DNA of 64,000 nt from Blastococcus sp. DSM 46786 (GTDB lineage: Bacteria; Actinomycetota; Actinomycetes; Mycobacteriales; Geodermatophilaceae), in NCBI RefSeq assembly GCF_900109665.1, contig NZ_FOAO01000009.1, forward strand, positions 62,001-126,000, written 5' to 3'. The notes below the pieces were generated by a model. It ran no database searches and was not told where the DNA came from. It was given only the letters and a program-made list of their open reading frames with translations. Both the position numbers and the translations under genes were made by a program. Of this stretch, positions 1-8,096 are shown piece by piece (the first letter of the stretch is position 1; each line of letters begins with the position of its first letter).

Positions 1-294
1 CCGCTGGAGTACTCCGCGCGGGGCGTGTACTGCGTGCGCGCCCGCACCGAGGAGTACGAGCGGCTCGGGCTGGGGATGCCCGCCCGCGCACCCAAGGACT
101 GGGCCAAGTGGCTCACGCTCGGCGTGAAGGACGCCGACCGCCGGCGGGAGGTCGCCGCGGCGGCCCGGGAGCACGTGCTGGCCCACCACCTGACCGAGCA
201 CACCGCCGAGCGCTGGGCAGCCGCCTGGCGGACCGCGCGGGAGAACCGCACCCGCGCCCTCGGGGGTGGGCGGCTCGCCACCGCCGCACGCTGA
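1..294 (+). CDS. Probable glycosyltransferase, C-terminal fragment
   Basis: The reading frame is open from the first base and ends at TGA 292-294, so only the last 97 residues are present. The fragment is charged and alpha-helical in character, ending in a helix with AREHVLAHHLTEHTAERW, and resembles the C-terminal tail of GT-B glycosyltransferases ('group 1' family). No catalytic motif is inside the window, so the call rests on tail similarity and on its position beside flagellar genes, where glycosyltransferases that modify flagellin often sit. It could be another enzyme. It is followed by a strong hairpin, so it probably ends its own transcript rather than running into flgB. Confidence 0.4.
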   Translation, partial: PLEYSARGVYCVRARTEEYERLGLGMPARAPKDWAKWLTLGVKDADRRREVAAAAREHVLAHHLTEHTAERWAAAWRTARENRTRALGGGRLATAAR

Positions 295-305
295 CCTCCT
301 CCCTC

Positions 306-344
306 CGAACGCCCCGCCGCCGACTTTCGGCAGCGGGGCGTTCG
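306..344 (+). terminator. Hairpin terminator after the first gene
   Basis: A perfect 12-bp stem (CGAACGCCCCGC 306-317 with GCGGGGCGTTCG 333-344) lies 11 bases after the stop at 294 and is followed by a short TGCGTTCCT run. It separates the upstream gene from the flagellar cluster. The rest of 295-653 has no credible gene: it holds this hairpin, a candidate flagellar promoter at 506-533 and the flgB leader. Confidence 0.7.
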
Positions 345-505
345 TGCGTTCCTGCGGCGGGGTCACGATCCCGCCCACCCACGGGCGCGACATGTGCCAA
401 CTCCCCCGCCCCGGTCGACCCGGGACCAGGCGAGGTCCCCTCTGGTCACATCCGCCCCCGTCACCTCATCCGGTGGCTGGCGTCCCTCGGGTGGCGGAGC
501 GGTGG

Positions 506-533
506 TCAGCCGGTACCGGCCGGCTGCCGATGA
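506..533 (+). promoter_or_regulatory. Candidate sigma-28 (FliA/WhiG-type) promoter for flgB operon
   Basis: TCAG (506-509), 16 bases, then GCCGATGA (526-533), close to the consensus TAAA-N15/16-GCCGATAA for sigma-28/WhiG. It lies about 120 bases before flgB in the gene-free stretch 345-653. The same arrangement recurs before swrD, flgD and fliM. Confidence 0.6.
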
Positions 534-653
534 AGCCTGTGCACGGAGAGCACCACCATCGCCACGGATCGGCGGCCCCTCACTCGCTCGCGAGTGCGTT
601 CCGCGTACCCGGAGGTCGATCGTGTCCTGCTCCACCCGCCGGCGAGGCGGCCG

Positions 654-1001
654 ATGATCCCCGACGCCACCTCGTCGGTCCTGAAGGCGGCCCTCGCCGG
701 GCTCGCGCAGCGGCAGCGCGTCACCGCCGACAACATCGCGAACGTCAACACCCCCGGCTTCCTCGCCGGGCGGACCGACTTCGAGACGTCGCTGCGCGGG
801 GCCGTCCGCAGCGGCGCCACACCGGTCATCTCCGGCGGCACGACCGGCCGCTCGCTGGAGCCGACCAACACCAACGGCAACAACGTCAACCTCGATGCGG
901 AGACCGTCATCGCCACCGAGACCGGGCTGCGCTACCAGCTGGCGCTCAACGCCCTGGACGGCAGGTACAACTCGCTCCGCACCGCCCTGAGGACCTCGTA
1001 G
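654..1001 (+). CDS. flgB: Flagellar basal-body rod protein FlgB
   Basis: Proximal rod protein linking the MS ring to the rest of the rod, exported by the flagellar type III system. The 115 residues contain the rod-family N-terminal signature RVTADNIANVNTPGF (about residues 21-35) and a helical C-terminus typical of rod/hook proteins. ATG 654 is preferred because it gives the usual short N-terminus (MIPDATSSVL) with GAGGCGG just upstream; the same frame is open back to a GTG at 594. First gene of the coupled flgB-flgC-fliE-fliF block, with flgC starting 2 bases after its stop. Confidence 0.93.
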   Translation: MIPDATSSVLKAALAGLAQRQRVTADNIANVNTPGFLAGRTDFETSLRGAVRSGATPVISGGTTGRSLEPTNTNGNNVNLDAETVIATETGLRYQLALNALDGRYNSLRTALRTS

Positions 1002-1003
1002 AC

Positions 1004-1408
1004 ATGAGCATGTTCCAGGCCCTGAGCATCTCCCAGTCCGGGCTCATGACCCACCGGAAGTGGCTCGACGCCACCGCCGACAACATCGCCAACATCAACA
1101 CGGTGCGGCGCACCGACGAGGACGCCTTCCAGGCGCGGCTCGTCGTCGCCCAAGCGGTGGACTACGGCAGCGGCGAGGGCGGCGTGCGCGTGGCCCGCGC
1201 CGAGTTCGGCGACCCGGAGGGCCGGCTGGTCTACCAGCCCGACCACCCGCTGGCCGACGAGGGCGGTTACGTGAAGTACCCGGACATCGACCTGGGTGAC
1301 CAGATGACCCACATGATGATGGCCCAGCGCGGCTACCAGGCCAACCTGGCCGTCATCGAGCGGGCCACCAACGCCTACCAGGCGGCGCTGCAGCTCGGGA
1401 AGCGTTGA
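1004..1408 (+). CDS. flgC: Flagellar basal-body rod protein FlgC
   Basis: Second proximal rod subunit, 134 residues, the normal family length. It has the rod N-terminal motif DATADNIANINT (residues 23-34) and the conserved C-terminal segment MMMAQRGYQANLAVIERA that packs as a coiled coil with the N-terminal helix. ATG 1004 is two bases after the flgB stop. Its stop TGA (1406-1408) shares a base with the fliE ATG, so translation is probably coupled. The middle carries TVRRTDEDAF rather than the more usual NT-T-GYRR form, a small divergence. Confidence 0.93.
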   Translation: MSMFQALSISQSGLMTHRKWLDATADNIANINTVRRTDEDAFQARLVVAQAVDYGSGEGGVRVARAEFGDPEGRLVYQPDHPLADEGGYVKYPDIDLGDQMTHMMMAQRGYQANLAVIERATNAYQAALQLGKR

Positions 1409-1722
1409 TGACGATCCCGCTCGGCGGCATCACCCCGGTCGGGGTCGGCGCGGTCACCGGCGTCGCCGGCAGCACCCGCGGCACGCCCGCGACCGAGGGA
1501 GCCGACGGCTTCGCCGCCGTCCTCGCCTCCACCTTCGACGCGCTCCAGGCCAAGCAGTCGGTGACCTCCGAGCTGGCCGTGCAGGCCGCCACCGGCGACC
1601 TGAAGGACGTGCACGACTACATGATCGCCAGCGCTGAGTCCGGCGTGGCGACCGAGATGGTCGTGACGATCAAGAACCAGGCCGTCGCGGCCTTCAACGA
1701 GATCATGAGGATGCAGATCTGA
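1408..1722 (+). CDS. fliE: Flagellar hook-basal body protein FliE
   Basis: FliE bridges the MS ring (FliF) and the rod. The protein is 104 residues; the C-terminal half (YMIASAESGVATEMVVTIKN, then AVAAFNEIMRMQI) is the family signature that ends most FliE proteins. An upstream in-frame TTG at 1405 exists, but ATG 1408 overlapping the flgC stop is the natural start. The N-terminal third is Gly/Ala/Thr rich and variable. It overlaps fliF by one base. Confidence 0.92.
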   Translation: MTIPLGGITPVGVGAVTGVAGSTRGTPATEGADGFAAVLASTFDALQAKQSVTSELAVQAATGDLKDVHDYMIASAESGVATEMVVTIKNQAVAAFNEIMRMQI

Positions 1723-3320
1723 TGAAGTCGGCACTCGCCGGGACGCTGGAGCGTGCCCGCTCCTCGTTCGACACGATCAGCCTCGGGCAGAAGGTCGTCA
1801 TCGGCCTGCTGCTCGCCGGGCTGACCCTCGGCGGGTTCTTCTTCTACAGCTGGATCACCACGCCGACCCAGGCCCCGCTGTTCTCCAACCTCGCCGCGAG
1901 CGACGCCTCGGCCATCGTCGAGGAGCTCAACGCCCAGGGTGTGGCCTACGACCTGGCGGACGGCGGCAGCACGATCATGGTCGCCAAGGACGCCGTGTAC
2001 GACCTGCGGCTGGCCATGAGCGGCCAGGGCCTGCCGGCGGGCAACGACACCGGCTACGCGCTGCTGGACGAGCAGGGCATCACCACCAGCGAGTTCCAGC
2101 AGCAGGTGACCTACCAGCGGGCCCTGGAGGGGGAGCTGGCCAACACCCTCGAGTCGCTGGCCGGCGTCAACTCCGCCGTCGTGCACGTGGCCCTGCCCGA
2201 GGACGAGGTCTTCGTCAGCGACAAGGCCGTACCGACGGCCTCGGTGCTGCTCGACCTGGCCCCCGGCACCGCGCTGTCCGGCGAGCAGATCCAGGCGGTC
2301 ACCAACCTGGTCTCCTCCAGCATCCAGGACATGAACCCCGACCAGGTGACCGTCGCCGACTCGACCGGTCAGGTCCTCTCCGCCGCCGGCACCGGCGTGA
2401 CCGCGGCCGCCGGCGACGCCCGGTCCCAGGTGGAGCAGGAGTACGAGGACCGCCTCTCGGCCAGCGCCCAGAAGATCCTCGACTCGGTGGTCGGCCCCGG
2501 CCGCTCCGTGGTCTCGGTGCGCGCCGACGTCGACCTCTCCGAGCGCAGCACCACCTCGAAGACCTACACCTTCGACGAGGACGTCCCGCCGATCTCGGAG
2601 CAGACCACCACCGAGGAGTACGTCGGCACCGGCGCCCCGGTCGGTGGCGTCCTCGGCCCGGAGAACATGCCCGACGCCGCCGGGAACGCCGGCGGCGAGT
2701 CGACCTACAACAAGGAGTCCACGACGGCGAACAACGCCGTCGGGGAGACCACCGAGGTCGTGCAGGGCGCGCCCGGGGAGCTGAACCGGCTGACCGTCTC
2801 CGTCGTCATGGACGACGCCGTCGCCGGCAACCTGAACCAGCAGCAGATGACCGACCTGATGGTCACCGCCGTCGGCCTGGACGAGGCCCGCGGCGACGAC
2901 ATCACCGTCGCCTCGCTGCCCTTCGACGCCACCGCGGCCGAGAACGCCGCCGCCGCGATGGAGGCCGCGCGCGAGGCGGAGGCCAGCGCGCAGATGTGGT
3001 CGATGATCCGCACCGGCGGCATCGCGGCCGGCATCGCGCTGGTCGTCCTGATCGTCTGGCTGCGCGCGCGCCGCGCTGCCGACGAGGACGACGACGACGA
3101 GGACTACGAGCCGCTGGAGCTCGACGCCGAGATGCTCGCCGAGCTCGACCGGCTGCGGGTGGCCAGCACCCGCGAGGAGCGTCACGTGACCGACGCGGCG
3201 CTGGAGCTCGAGGCCGTCGAGCGGGCGAAGGTGCGGGGGGAGATCTCCACGATGGTCAGCGAACGGCCCGACGAGGTCGCGGCCATGCTCCGCGGCTGGC
3301 TCAGCGAGAGCAAGTCGTGA
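1722..3320 (+). CDS. fliF: Flagellar MS-ring protein FliF
   Basis: Builds the membrane MS ring on which the C ring and export gate assemble. The 532 residues show an N-terminal transmembrane helix (about 22-42, VIGLLLAGLTLGGFFFYSW), the YscJ/FliF ring-building domains with SNLAASDASAIVEELNAQGV and the RALEGELANTLESL region, a second helix near 428-446 (GIAAGIALVVLIVWLRAR) and a cytoplasmic tail ending MVSERPDEVAAMLRGWL, the segment that binds FliG. ATG overlaps the fliE stop. Length and order are normal for Gram-positive FliF. A 97-base spacer rather than an overlap follows, unusual within this tight block. Confidence 0.97.
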   Translation: MKSALAGTLERARSSFDTISLGQKVVIGLLLAGLTLGGFFFYSWITTPTQAPLFSNLAASDASAIVEELNAQGVAYDLADGGSTIMVAKDAVYDLRLAMSGQGLPAGNDTGYALLDEQGITTSEFQQQVTYQRALEGELANTLESLAGVNSAVVHVALPEDEVFVSDKAVPTASVLLDLAPGTALSGEQIQAVTNLVSSSIQDMNPDQVTVADSTGQVLSAAGTGVTAAAGDARSQVEQEYEDRLSASAQKILDSVVGPGRSVVSVRADVDLSERSTTSKTYTFDEDVPPISEQTTTEEYVGTGAPVGGVLGPENMPDAAGNAGGESTYNKESTTANNAVGETTEVVQGAPGELNRLTVSVVMDDAVAGNLNQQQMTDLMVTAVGLDEARGDDITVASLPFDATAAENAAAAMEAAREAEASAQMWSMIRTGGIAAGIALVVLIVWLRARRAADEDDDDEDYEPLELDAEMLAELDRLRVASTREERHVTDAALELEAVERAKVRGEISTMVSERPDEVAAMLRGWLSESKS

Positions 3321-3417
3321 GCGAGCTCGCGAGCTCACGCATGAGCAGAGCACCCGTCGGCATGCGGGCACCGAGCTGGGGGCACCTTCCGCTTGCGGGG
3401 GACAGCGAGGTGGACGC
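3321..3417. other. 97-base spacer with inverted repeat between fliF and fliG
   Basis: The spacer opens with GTGAGCGAGCTCGCGAGCTCAC-like dyad symmetry and interrupts an otherwise overlapping gene string. Its start (GAGCTCGCGAG, later CCCGTCGG) resembles the spacer at 8024-8096, so the two may be degenerate copies of one short intergenic element. No coding potential seen. Confidence 0.4.
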
Positions 3418-4467
3418 ATGACGCTCGCCAGCATCCAGCCGGGCACAGTCGCCGCACCCCCGCGTCCGCAGATGCCCGGCCTGCGCAAGGCCGCCGTCTT
3501 CCTGGCCCAGATGAGCAAGGAGGAGGCCGGCGTGCTCCTGGCCCAGTTGCGGCCCCGCGAGGTCGAGGCGCTCACCCGGGAGCTGATGAAGCTCGGCTCG
3601 GTGGAGCTCCAGGACGTCGACGGCGTCATGAACGAGTTCCACGGCCTCATGACCGCCCAGCAGTTCGTGGGCCGCGGCGGTGTGGAGTTCGCCCGCGAGA
3701 TCCTCGCCGCGGGGTTGGGTGAGGACAAGGCGGAGAACATCCTGTCCCGGCTCAACGTCGTCTACACCGAGGTGCCGTTCGCCTCGCTGCGCAACGCCGA
3801 CGTCCGGCAGCTGGTCACCTTCCTCAAGGACGAGCACGCGCAGATCATCGCCCTGGTGCTGGCCCACCTCACGGCCGCGCAGTCGGCCGAGGTGCTCTCC
3901 GGGTTCGCGCCCGAGCAGCAGGCCGAGGTCGCCCACCGCATCGCCACGATGGACCGCACCTCGCCGGAGATGGTGCGGCTGGTCGAGGAGGAGCTGGGCC
4001 GCCGGATGGGCTCGATCCTGGCGCACCAGGACATGACCACCGTCGGCGGCGTGGAGACCCTCGTCGAGATCATCAACCGCTCCCCGCGGCCGACCGAGCG
4101 CTCGATCCTCGAGTGGCTGGACAACACCGATCCGGAGCTGGCCGACCAGGTCCGCTCGCAGATGTTCGTCTTCGAAGACATCGTCACCATCGACGACCGC
4201 TCCCTGCAGCTCGTGCTGCGCGAGGTGGAGGCCAACGACCTGGCCACCGCGCTCAAGGGCGTGCGGCCCGACGTGCAGGACAAGATCAAGCGGAACCTCT
4301 CCGAGCGCGCGGCCGAGAACCTCAGCGAGGAGATCGAGCTGCTCGGCCCGGTGCGCACTCGCACGGTCGAGGAGGCCCAGGCCAAGGTCGTCGCGGTCAT
4401 CCGCACCCTCGAGGAGCAGGGTGTGCTGACCATCAACCGCGGTGGGGACGATGACTTCGTCGCGTGA
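3418..4467 (+). CDS. fliG: Flagellar motor switch protein FliG
   Basis: Rotor component that receives torque from MotA and joins the MS ring to FliM. The 349 residues match family length: an N-terminal FliF-binding domain (LRKAAVFLAQMSKEEAGVLL), a middle domain with FASLRNADVRQLVTFL and the conserved EHAQ/PQ region, and a C-terminal torque domain with EDIVTIDDRSLQLVLREVE containing the charged residues that face MotA. ATG 3418 follows GAGGTGGACGC. It overlaps fliH by 17 bases if fliH starts at 4451. Confidence 0.97.
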   Translation: MTLASIQPGTVAAPPRPQMPGLRKAAVFLAQMSKEEAGVLLAQLRPREVEALTRELMKLGSVELQDVDGVMNEFHGLMTAQQFVGRGGVEFAREILAAGLGEDKAENILSRLNVVYTEVPFASLRNADVRQLVTFLKDEHAQIIALVLAHLTAAQSAEVLSGFAPEQQAEVAHRIATMDRTSPEMVRLVEEELGRRMGSILAHQDMTTVGGVETLVEIINRSPRPTERSILEWLDNTDPELADQVRSQMFVFEDIVTIDDRSLQLVLREVEANDLATALKGVRPDVQDKIKRNLSERAAENLSEEIELLGPVRTRTVEEAQAKVVAVIRTLEEQGVLTINRGGDDDFVA

Positions 4468-5314
4468 CGACGGCCACCGGCCGCCGCGGGAGGGCGCGGT
4501 CCTGCGCGGCGGCTCCGCCGCGCTGGCCCGCCCCTACCGGGAGGTCATGGCCGAGCACGGTGCCGGCGTCGCCACCCTCCCGGCCGCGCGGACCGGCGGG
4601 GTCCGGCTCCCCGCCGCACCGGCCACGGCGGCGGTCGCCCCCTCCCCCGCCGTGCCCGTCCAGCCCTCGCCGGTCGAGCGGCGGACGACCGTGCGCCGGG
4701 CCGAGGACCAGCCGGTCGCCGGGAGCAAGCCGTCCTTCCGCCTCGGCGACGTCTACGCCGAGGAGCTCGCCCGGCTGCGGGCCCAGGCGCGCACCGAGGG
4801 CTTCGCCGCCGGTCACGCCGAGGGCCTGCTGGCCGCGGAGTCGGTGGTCGCCGAGGCCGAGCGCGAGGCCCAGGAGCGCCTGGCGGAGGTGCAGGCCCGC
4901 TGGGAACGCCGGCTGGTCTCCGCGACCGCCGCCCTCGGCGCCGCCGTCCGGCAGCTGGAGGAGAGCGCCCGCCCGGTCGCCGACGACATCCGCGACTCGA
5001 TCGTCGGCACCGCGCTGACCCTCGTCGAAGACCTCCTCGGCCGCGAGCTCGCCCTGGCCACCGACCCGGTCATGGACGCCGTGCGCCGGGCGCTCACCTT
5101 CTGCCCCGCCGACGCCCCCGCCGTCGTGCGGCTGCACCCCGACGACCTCGCCGAGGTGCCCGAGGAGGCGCTCGCCGACCTGCCCGACAGCGTGCGCGTG
5201 GTCGGCGACCCGTCGGTGGAGCGGGCCGGCGCCGTCGCCGAGTCCGGCCCCCGGCGGATCGACGCGCAGCTCGGCACGGCGCTGCAGCGCGTGCAGGCGG
5301 TGCTGGGGGCATGA
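4451..5314 (+). CDS. fliH: Flagellar assembly protein FliH
   Basis: Peripheral stalk/regulator of the export ATPase FliI. The 287-residue product has a variable, Ala/Pro-rich N-terminus to about residue 90, then a charged coiled-coil stretch (ARTEGFAAGHAEGLLAAESV with Gly-spaced repeats, then EAEREAQERLAEVQARWERR) and a C-terminal domain like V-type ATPase subunit E. ATG 4451 follows GGTGGGG; a GTG at 4442 is an alternative. The stop overlaps the fliI ATG (ATGA). Confidence 0.88.
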   Translation: MTSSRDDGHRPPREGAVLRGGSAALARPYREVMAEHGAGVATLPAARTGGVRLPAAPATAAVAPSPAVPVQPSPVERRTTVRRAEDQPVAGSKPSFRLGDVYAEELARLRAQARTEGFAAGHAEGLLAAESVVAEAEREAQERLAEVQARWERRLVSATAALGAAVRQLEESARPVADDIRDSIVGTALTLVEDLLGRELALATDPVMDAVRRALTFCPADAPAVVRLHPDDLAEVPEEALADLPDSVRVVGDPSVERAGAVAESGPRRIDAQLGTALQRVQAVLGA

Positions 5315-6621
5315 CCGTCCCGCCGACCGTCCTCGCGCGCGCCCGCGCCGCCGCCCGCCCGCAGGTGACCGGCGTCGTCACCGGCGCCATGGGGCTGACG
5401 CTCAGCGTCGACGGCGTGACGGCGGCCGTGGGCGACCTGGTCGAGGTCGACCCCACCGGCCGTCCGCTGCTCGCCGAGGTGGTCGCGGTCGGCCGCGACC
5501 GGCTCACCTGCATGCCGCTGGGCGGCCTGTCCGGCGTGCACGCCGGCGCCCCCGTACGGGCCACCGGCCGGCCGCTGCAGGTGCCGGTCGGCGAGGCGCT
5601 GCTCGGCCGCGTCCTCGACGGCCTCGGCCGCCCGGTCGACGGCGGCCCGGCGCTCGACGGCCGCGTGTCGTGGGTCGACCTGGCGACGACGACGCCGCAC
5701 GCCCTCTCCCGCGCCCGCGTCGCCGAGCCGCTCACCTTCGGCGTCCGCGCGCTGGACACCCTCGTCCCCTGCGGCAAGGGCCAGCGCCTGGGCATCTTCG
5801 CCGGCTCCGGCGTCGGCAAGTCCAGCCTGCTGGCCCAGATCACCCGCGGCACCGACGCCGACGTCCGCGTCATCGGCCTGATCGGCGAGCGCGGCCGCGA
5901 GGTGCGCGAGTTCATCGAGGAGAACCTCGGCCCCGAGGGCCTGGCCCGCACGGTCGTCGTGGTCGCCACCTCCGACGAGCCGCCGCTCGTCCGCCTGAAG
6001 GCCGCCTTCGTCGCCACCCGCATCGCGGAGGCCTTCCGCGACGAGGGCCGCGACGTCCTGCTGCTGATGGACTCGATCACCCGCACCGCCATGGCGCAGC
6101 GCGAGGTCGGCCTCTCCGCGGGCGAACCGCCGGCCACCCGCGGCTACCCGCCGAGCGTCTTCGCGATGATGCCGCAACTGCTCGAGAAGGCCGGCACCGG
6201 CGCCGTCGGCTCGATCACCGGCCTCTACACGGTGCTCGTCGAGGGCGACGACCACAACGAGCCGATCGCCGACACCGCCCGCTCGATCCTCGACGGGCAT
6301 GTCGTGCTCACTCGCAAGCTGGCCACCACCGGGCACTTCCCCGCCATCGACGTGCTGGAGTCGATCTCCCGCGTCGCCGGCGCGGTGGTCCCCCCGGCGC
6401 AGATGGCCGACGCGCGCGAGGTCCGCCGGCTCATGGGCGCGCTCCGCGACGTCCGGGAGCTGATCGAGATCGGCGCCTACCAGGCCGGCAGCGACCCGCT
6501 GGTGGACCGCGCCCGTCAGCTGGCGCCGCAGATCGACGCGTTCCTGCAGCAGCCGCTCGGTGAGTCGACGTCGGCCCCCGAGGCGTGGGCCTGGCTGCAG
6601 CGCATCGTGAGGGCTGCGTGA
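5311..6621 (+). CDS. fliI: Flagellum-specific export ATPase FliI
   Basis: Hexameric ATPase that energises substrate release at the flagellar type III export gate. The 436 residues carry a short beta-barrel N-domain, a Walker A motif GSGVGKSS (about residues 168-175), a Walker B strand LLLMDSITR, and the FliI/YscN signature of rotary ATPases, including PPATRGYPPSVFAMMPQLLEKAG. The start overlaps fliH and the stop overlaps the fliJ GTG, so fliH-fliI-fliJ form one coupled unit. Confidence 0.97.
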   Translation: MTVPPTVLARARAAARPQVTGVVTGAMGLTLSVDGVTAAVGDLVEVDPTGRPLLAEVVAVGRDRLTCMPLGGLSGVHAGAPVRATGRPLQVPVGEALLGRVLDGLGRPVDGGPALDGRVSWVDLATTTPHALSRARVAEPLTFGVRALDTLVPCGKGQRLGIFAGSGVGKSSLLAQITRGTDADVRVIGLIGERGREVREFIEENLGPEGLARTVVVVATSDEPPLVRLKAAFVATRIAEAFRDEGRDVLLLMDSITRTAMAQREVGLSAGEPPATRGYPPSVFAMMPQLLEKAGTGAVGSITGLYTVLVEGDDHNEPIADTARSILDGHVVLTRKLATTGHFPAIDVLESISRVAGAVVPPAQMADAREVRRLMGALRDVRELIEIGAYQAGSDPLVDRARQLAPQIDAFLQQPLGESTSAPEAWAWLQRIVRAA

Positions 6622-7082
6622 AGCGCGCCGCCTTCCGGCTGCAGCCGGTCCTGGAGCTGCGCCGGAGCGAGGAACGGGCCGCCGCGGCCGCGGCCGCGGT
6701 CGCCGCGAACGCCGCCGGTGAGGCCGCCCGGCGGGCCACCGAGCAGGAGGCGGCGCTGGCCGGCGCGGTGCTCCCGCCGTCGCTGCCGGCCGGCTCCTTC
6801 GTGGCGGCCATGGTGCTGCTCCGGACGGCGGCCACCGACGCCGCCGACGCCCGCGCGCTGGCCACGGCGCAGGCCGAGCAGGCCGAGGCCGTGCGCGCGG
6901 AGTGGACCGCCGCCGCGCGCCGGACCAAGGGCCTCGAACGGCTGGCCGAGCGGCACCGGCTGGCCCAGCAGCACGCCGCCGACGCCGCCGAGGAGCGGGC
7001 CACCGACGACCTGGTCACCGGCCGCGCCTCCCGCGGCAGGGGCACCGACGACACGGGGACGGGGACGGCATGGACGGGCTGA
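6618..7082 (+). CDS. fliJ: Flagellar export protein FliJ
   Basis: Small coiled-coil protein that inserts into the FliI ring and links it to FlhA. The 154 residues start FRLQPVLELRRSEE, the typical FliJ opening, and continue as an Ala/Glu/Arg-rich coiled coil. GTG 6618 is chosen because it overlaps the fliI stop and gives that opening; a longer frame goes back to 6585 inside fliI. The identification uses composition, opening residues and position, since FliJ is poorly conserved. It overlaps the next gene by 13 bases. Confidence 0.85.
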   Translation: MKRAAFRLQPVLELRRSEERAAAAAAAVAANAAGEAARRATEQEAALAGAVLPPSLPAGSFVAAMVLLRTAATDAADARALATAQAEQAEAVRAEWTAAARRTKGLERLAERHRLAQQHAADAAEERATDDLVTGRASRGRGTDDTGTGTAWTG

Positions 7083-8023
7083 GCGCGGTGCAGTCCCGGA
7101 TCGCCGAGATCCAGGCCCGGTTCCAGCCGTCCGTCGCGACGGCCTCGTCCTCCTCGGCGTGGGCCGCCGCCGCCGGTGCCGCCGGGCTCACCGGCGGCTC
7201 CGCGGTCGGCACCGTGGCCACCGGGGCCGCCACCGCGTCCGAGGGCGCGGTGGTGACCGAGGCGCAGAAGTACCTCGGTGTCCCCTACCTGTGGGGCGGC
7301 ACCGACCCCCGCAAGGGCCTGGACTGCTCCGGCTTCACCAAGCTCGTGTTCGGCAACCTGGGCATCGAGCTGCCGCGCACGTCGTCCCGGCAGGCGACCG
7401 CCGGCAAGGCGGTGCCCTCGCTCGCCTCCGCGCGCCCCGGCGACCTGGTCTTCTTCGACAACTCCTCGTCCCGCGCGGGCATCGACCACGTCGGCATCTA
7501 CCTCGGCAACGGCCAGATGGTCGCCGCGCCGCAGGCCGGCGAGACGGTGAAGGTCCAGTCGGTCGGCAACCCGACGGTGATCCGCCGGGTGCTGCCCGAG
7601 GCCGCCGTCCCCGCTGCCGCCCCGGCGGCCGCGGGGACGCTGGCCGGGGTGCCGTACGCGGACCTGTTCCAGCGCGCGGCCGGCCGGCACGGCGTCGACG
7701 CCTCCCTGCTGGCCGCGGTCGCCCAGCAGGAGTCCGGCTTCGACACCGCGGCCGTCTCCCCGGCGGGCGCCCAGGGCCTCATGCAGTTCATGCCGGCGAC
7801 GGCGAAGGGGCTCGGCGTCGACGCGTTCGACCCGTCCTCGGCGGTCGACGGCGCGGCCCGCTACCTCGGCTCCCTGACCCGGCAGTTCGGCTCGACCGAG
7901 CTGGCGCTGGCGGCCTACAACGCCGGGCCCGGGACGGTGAGCCGCTACGGCGGCATCCCGCCCTACCCGGAGACCCAGAACTACGTCCGGTCCGTGATGA
8001 GCAAGGCGGAGGCCTACAGATGA
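7070..8023 (+). CDS. Dual peptidoglycan hydrolase: NlpC/P60 endopeptidase plus lytic transglycosylase
   Basis: Predicted cell-wall enzyme of 317 residues with two catalytic domains. Residues 60-165 form an NlpC/P60 cysteine peptidase with the nucleophile in LDCSGF (Cys86) and His140 in IDHVGIYLG. Residues 195-310 form an SLT/lysozyme-like transglycosylase with catalytic Glu221 in AQQESGF followed by SPAGAQGLMQFMPATAKGLG and AYNAGPGTV. No classical signal peptide is visible, so export through the flagellar apparatus is plausible. It sits where flgJ-type muramidases act, to open the wall for the rod. ATG 7070 lies inside the end of fliJ. Confidence 0.88.
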   Translation: MDGLSAVQSRIAEIQARFQPSVATASSSSAWAAAAGAAGLTGGSAVGTVATGAATASEGAVVTEAQKYLGVPYLWGGTDPRKGLDCSGFTKLVFGNLGIELPRTSSRQATAGKAVPSLASARPGDLVFFDNSSSRAGIDHVGIYLGNGQMVAAPQAGETVKVQSVGNPTVIRRVLPEAAVPAAAPAAAGTLAGVPYADLFQRAAGRHGVDASLLAAVAQQESGFDTAAVSPAGAQGLMQFMPATAKGLGVDAFDPSSAVDGAARYLGSLTRQFGSTELALAAYNAGPGTVSRYGGIPPYPETQNYVRSVMSKAEAYR

Positions 8024-8096
8024 CCGAGCTCGCGAGGTCGGCGGGAGACACAGCCCCGTCGGTGACGGGACCGGCGCGCGCCGGCGAGGAGGCATC

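Noticed and set aside
650-657. GCCGATGA at the flgB start as another -10 box
   Set aside because: It overlaps the initiation codon and the -35 slot does not fit; treated as chance.
1617-3755. 712-codon - strand frame opposite fliF
   Set aside because: The Arg/Gly/His-rich composition and lack of any recognisable domain, opposite a conserved FliF, indicate a shadow frame.
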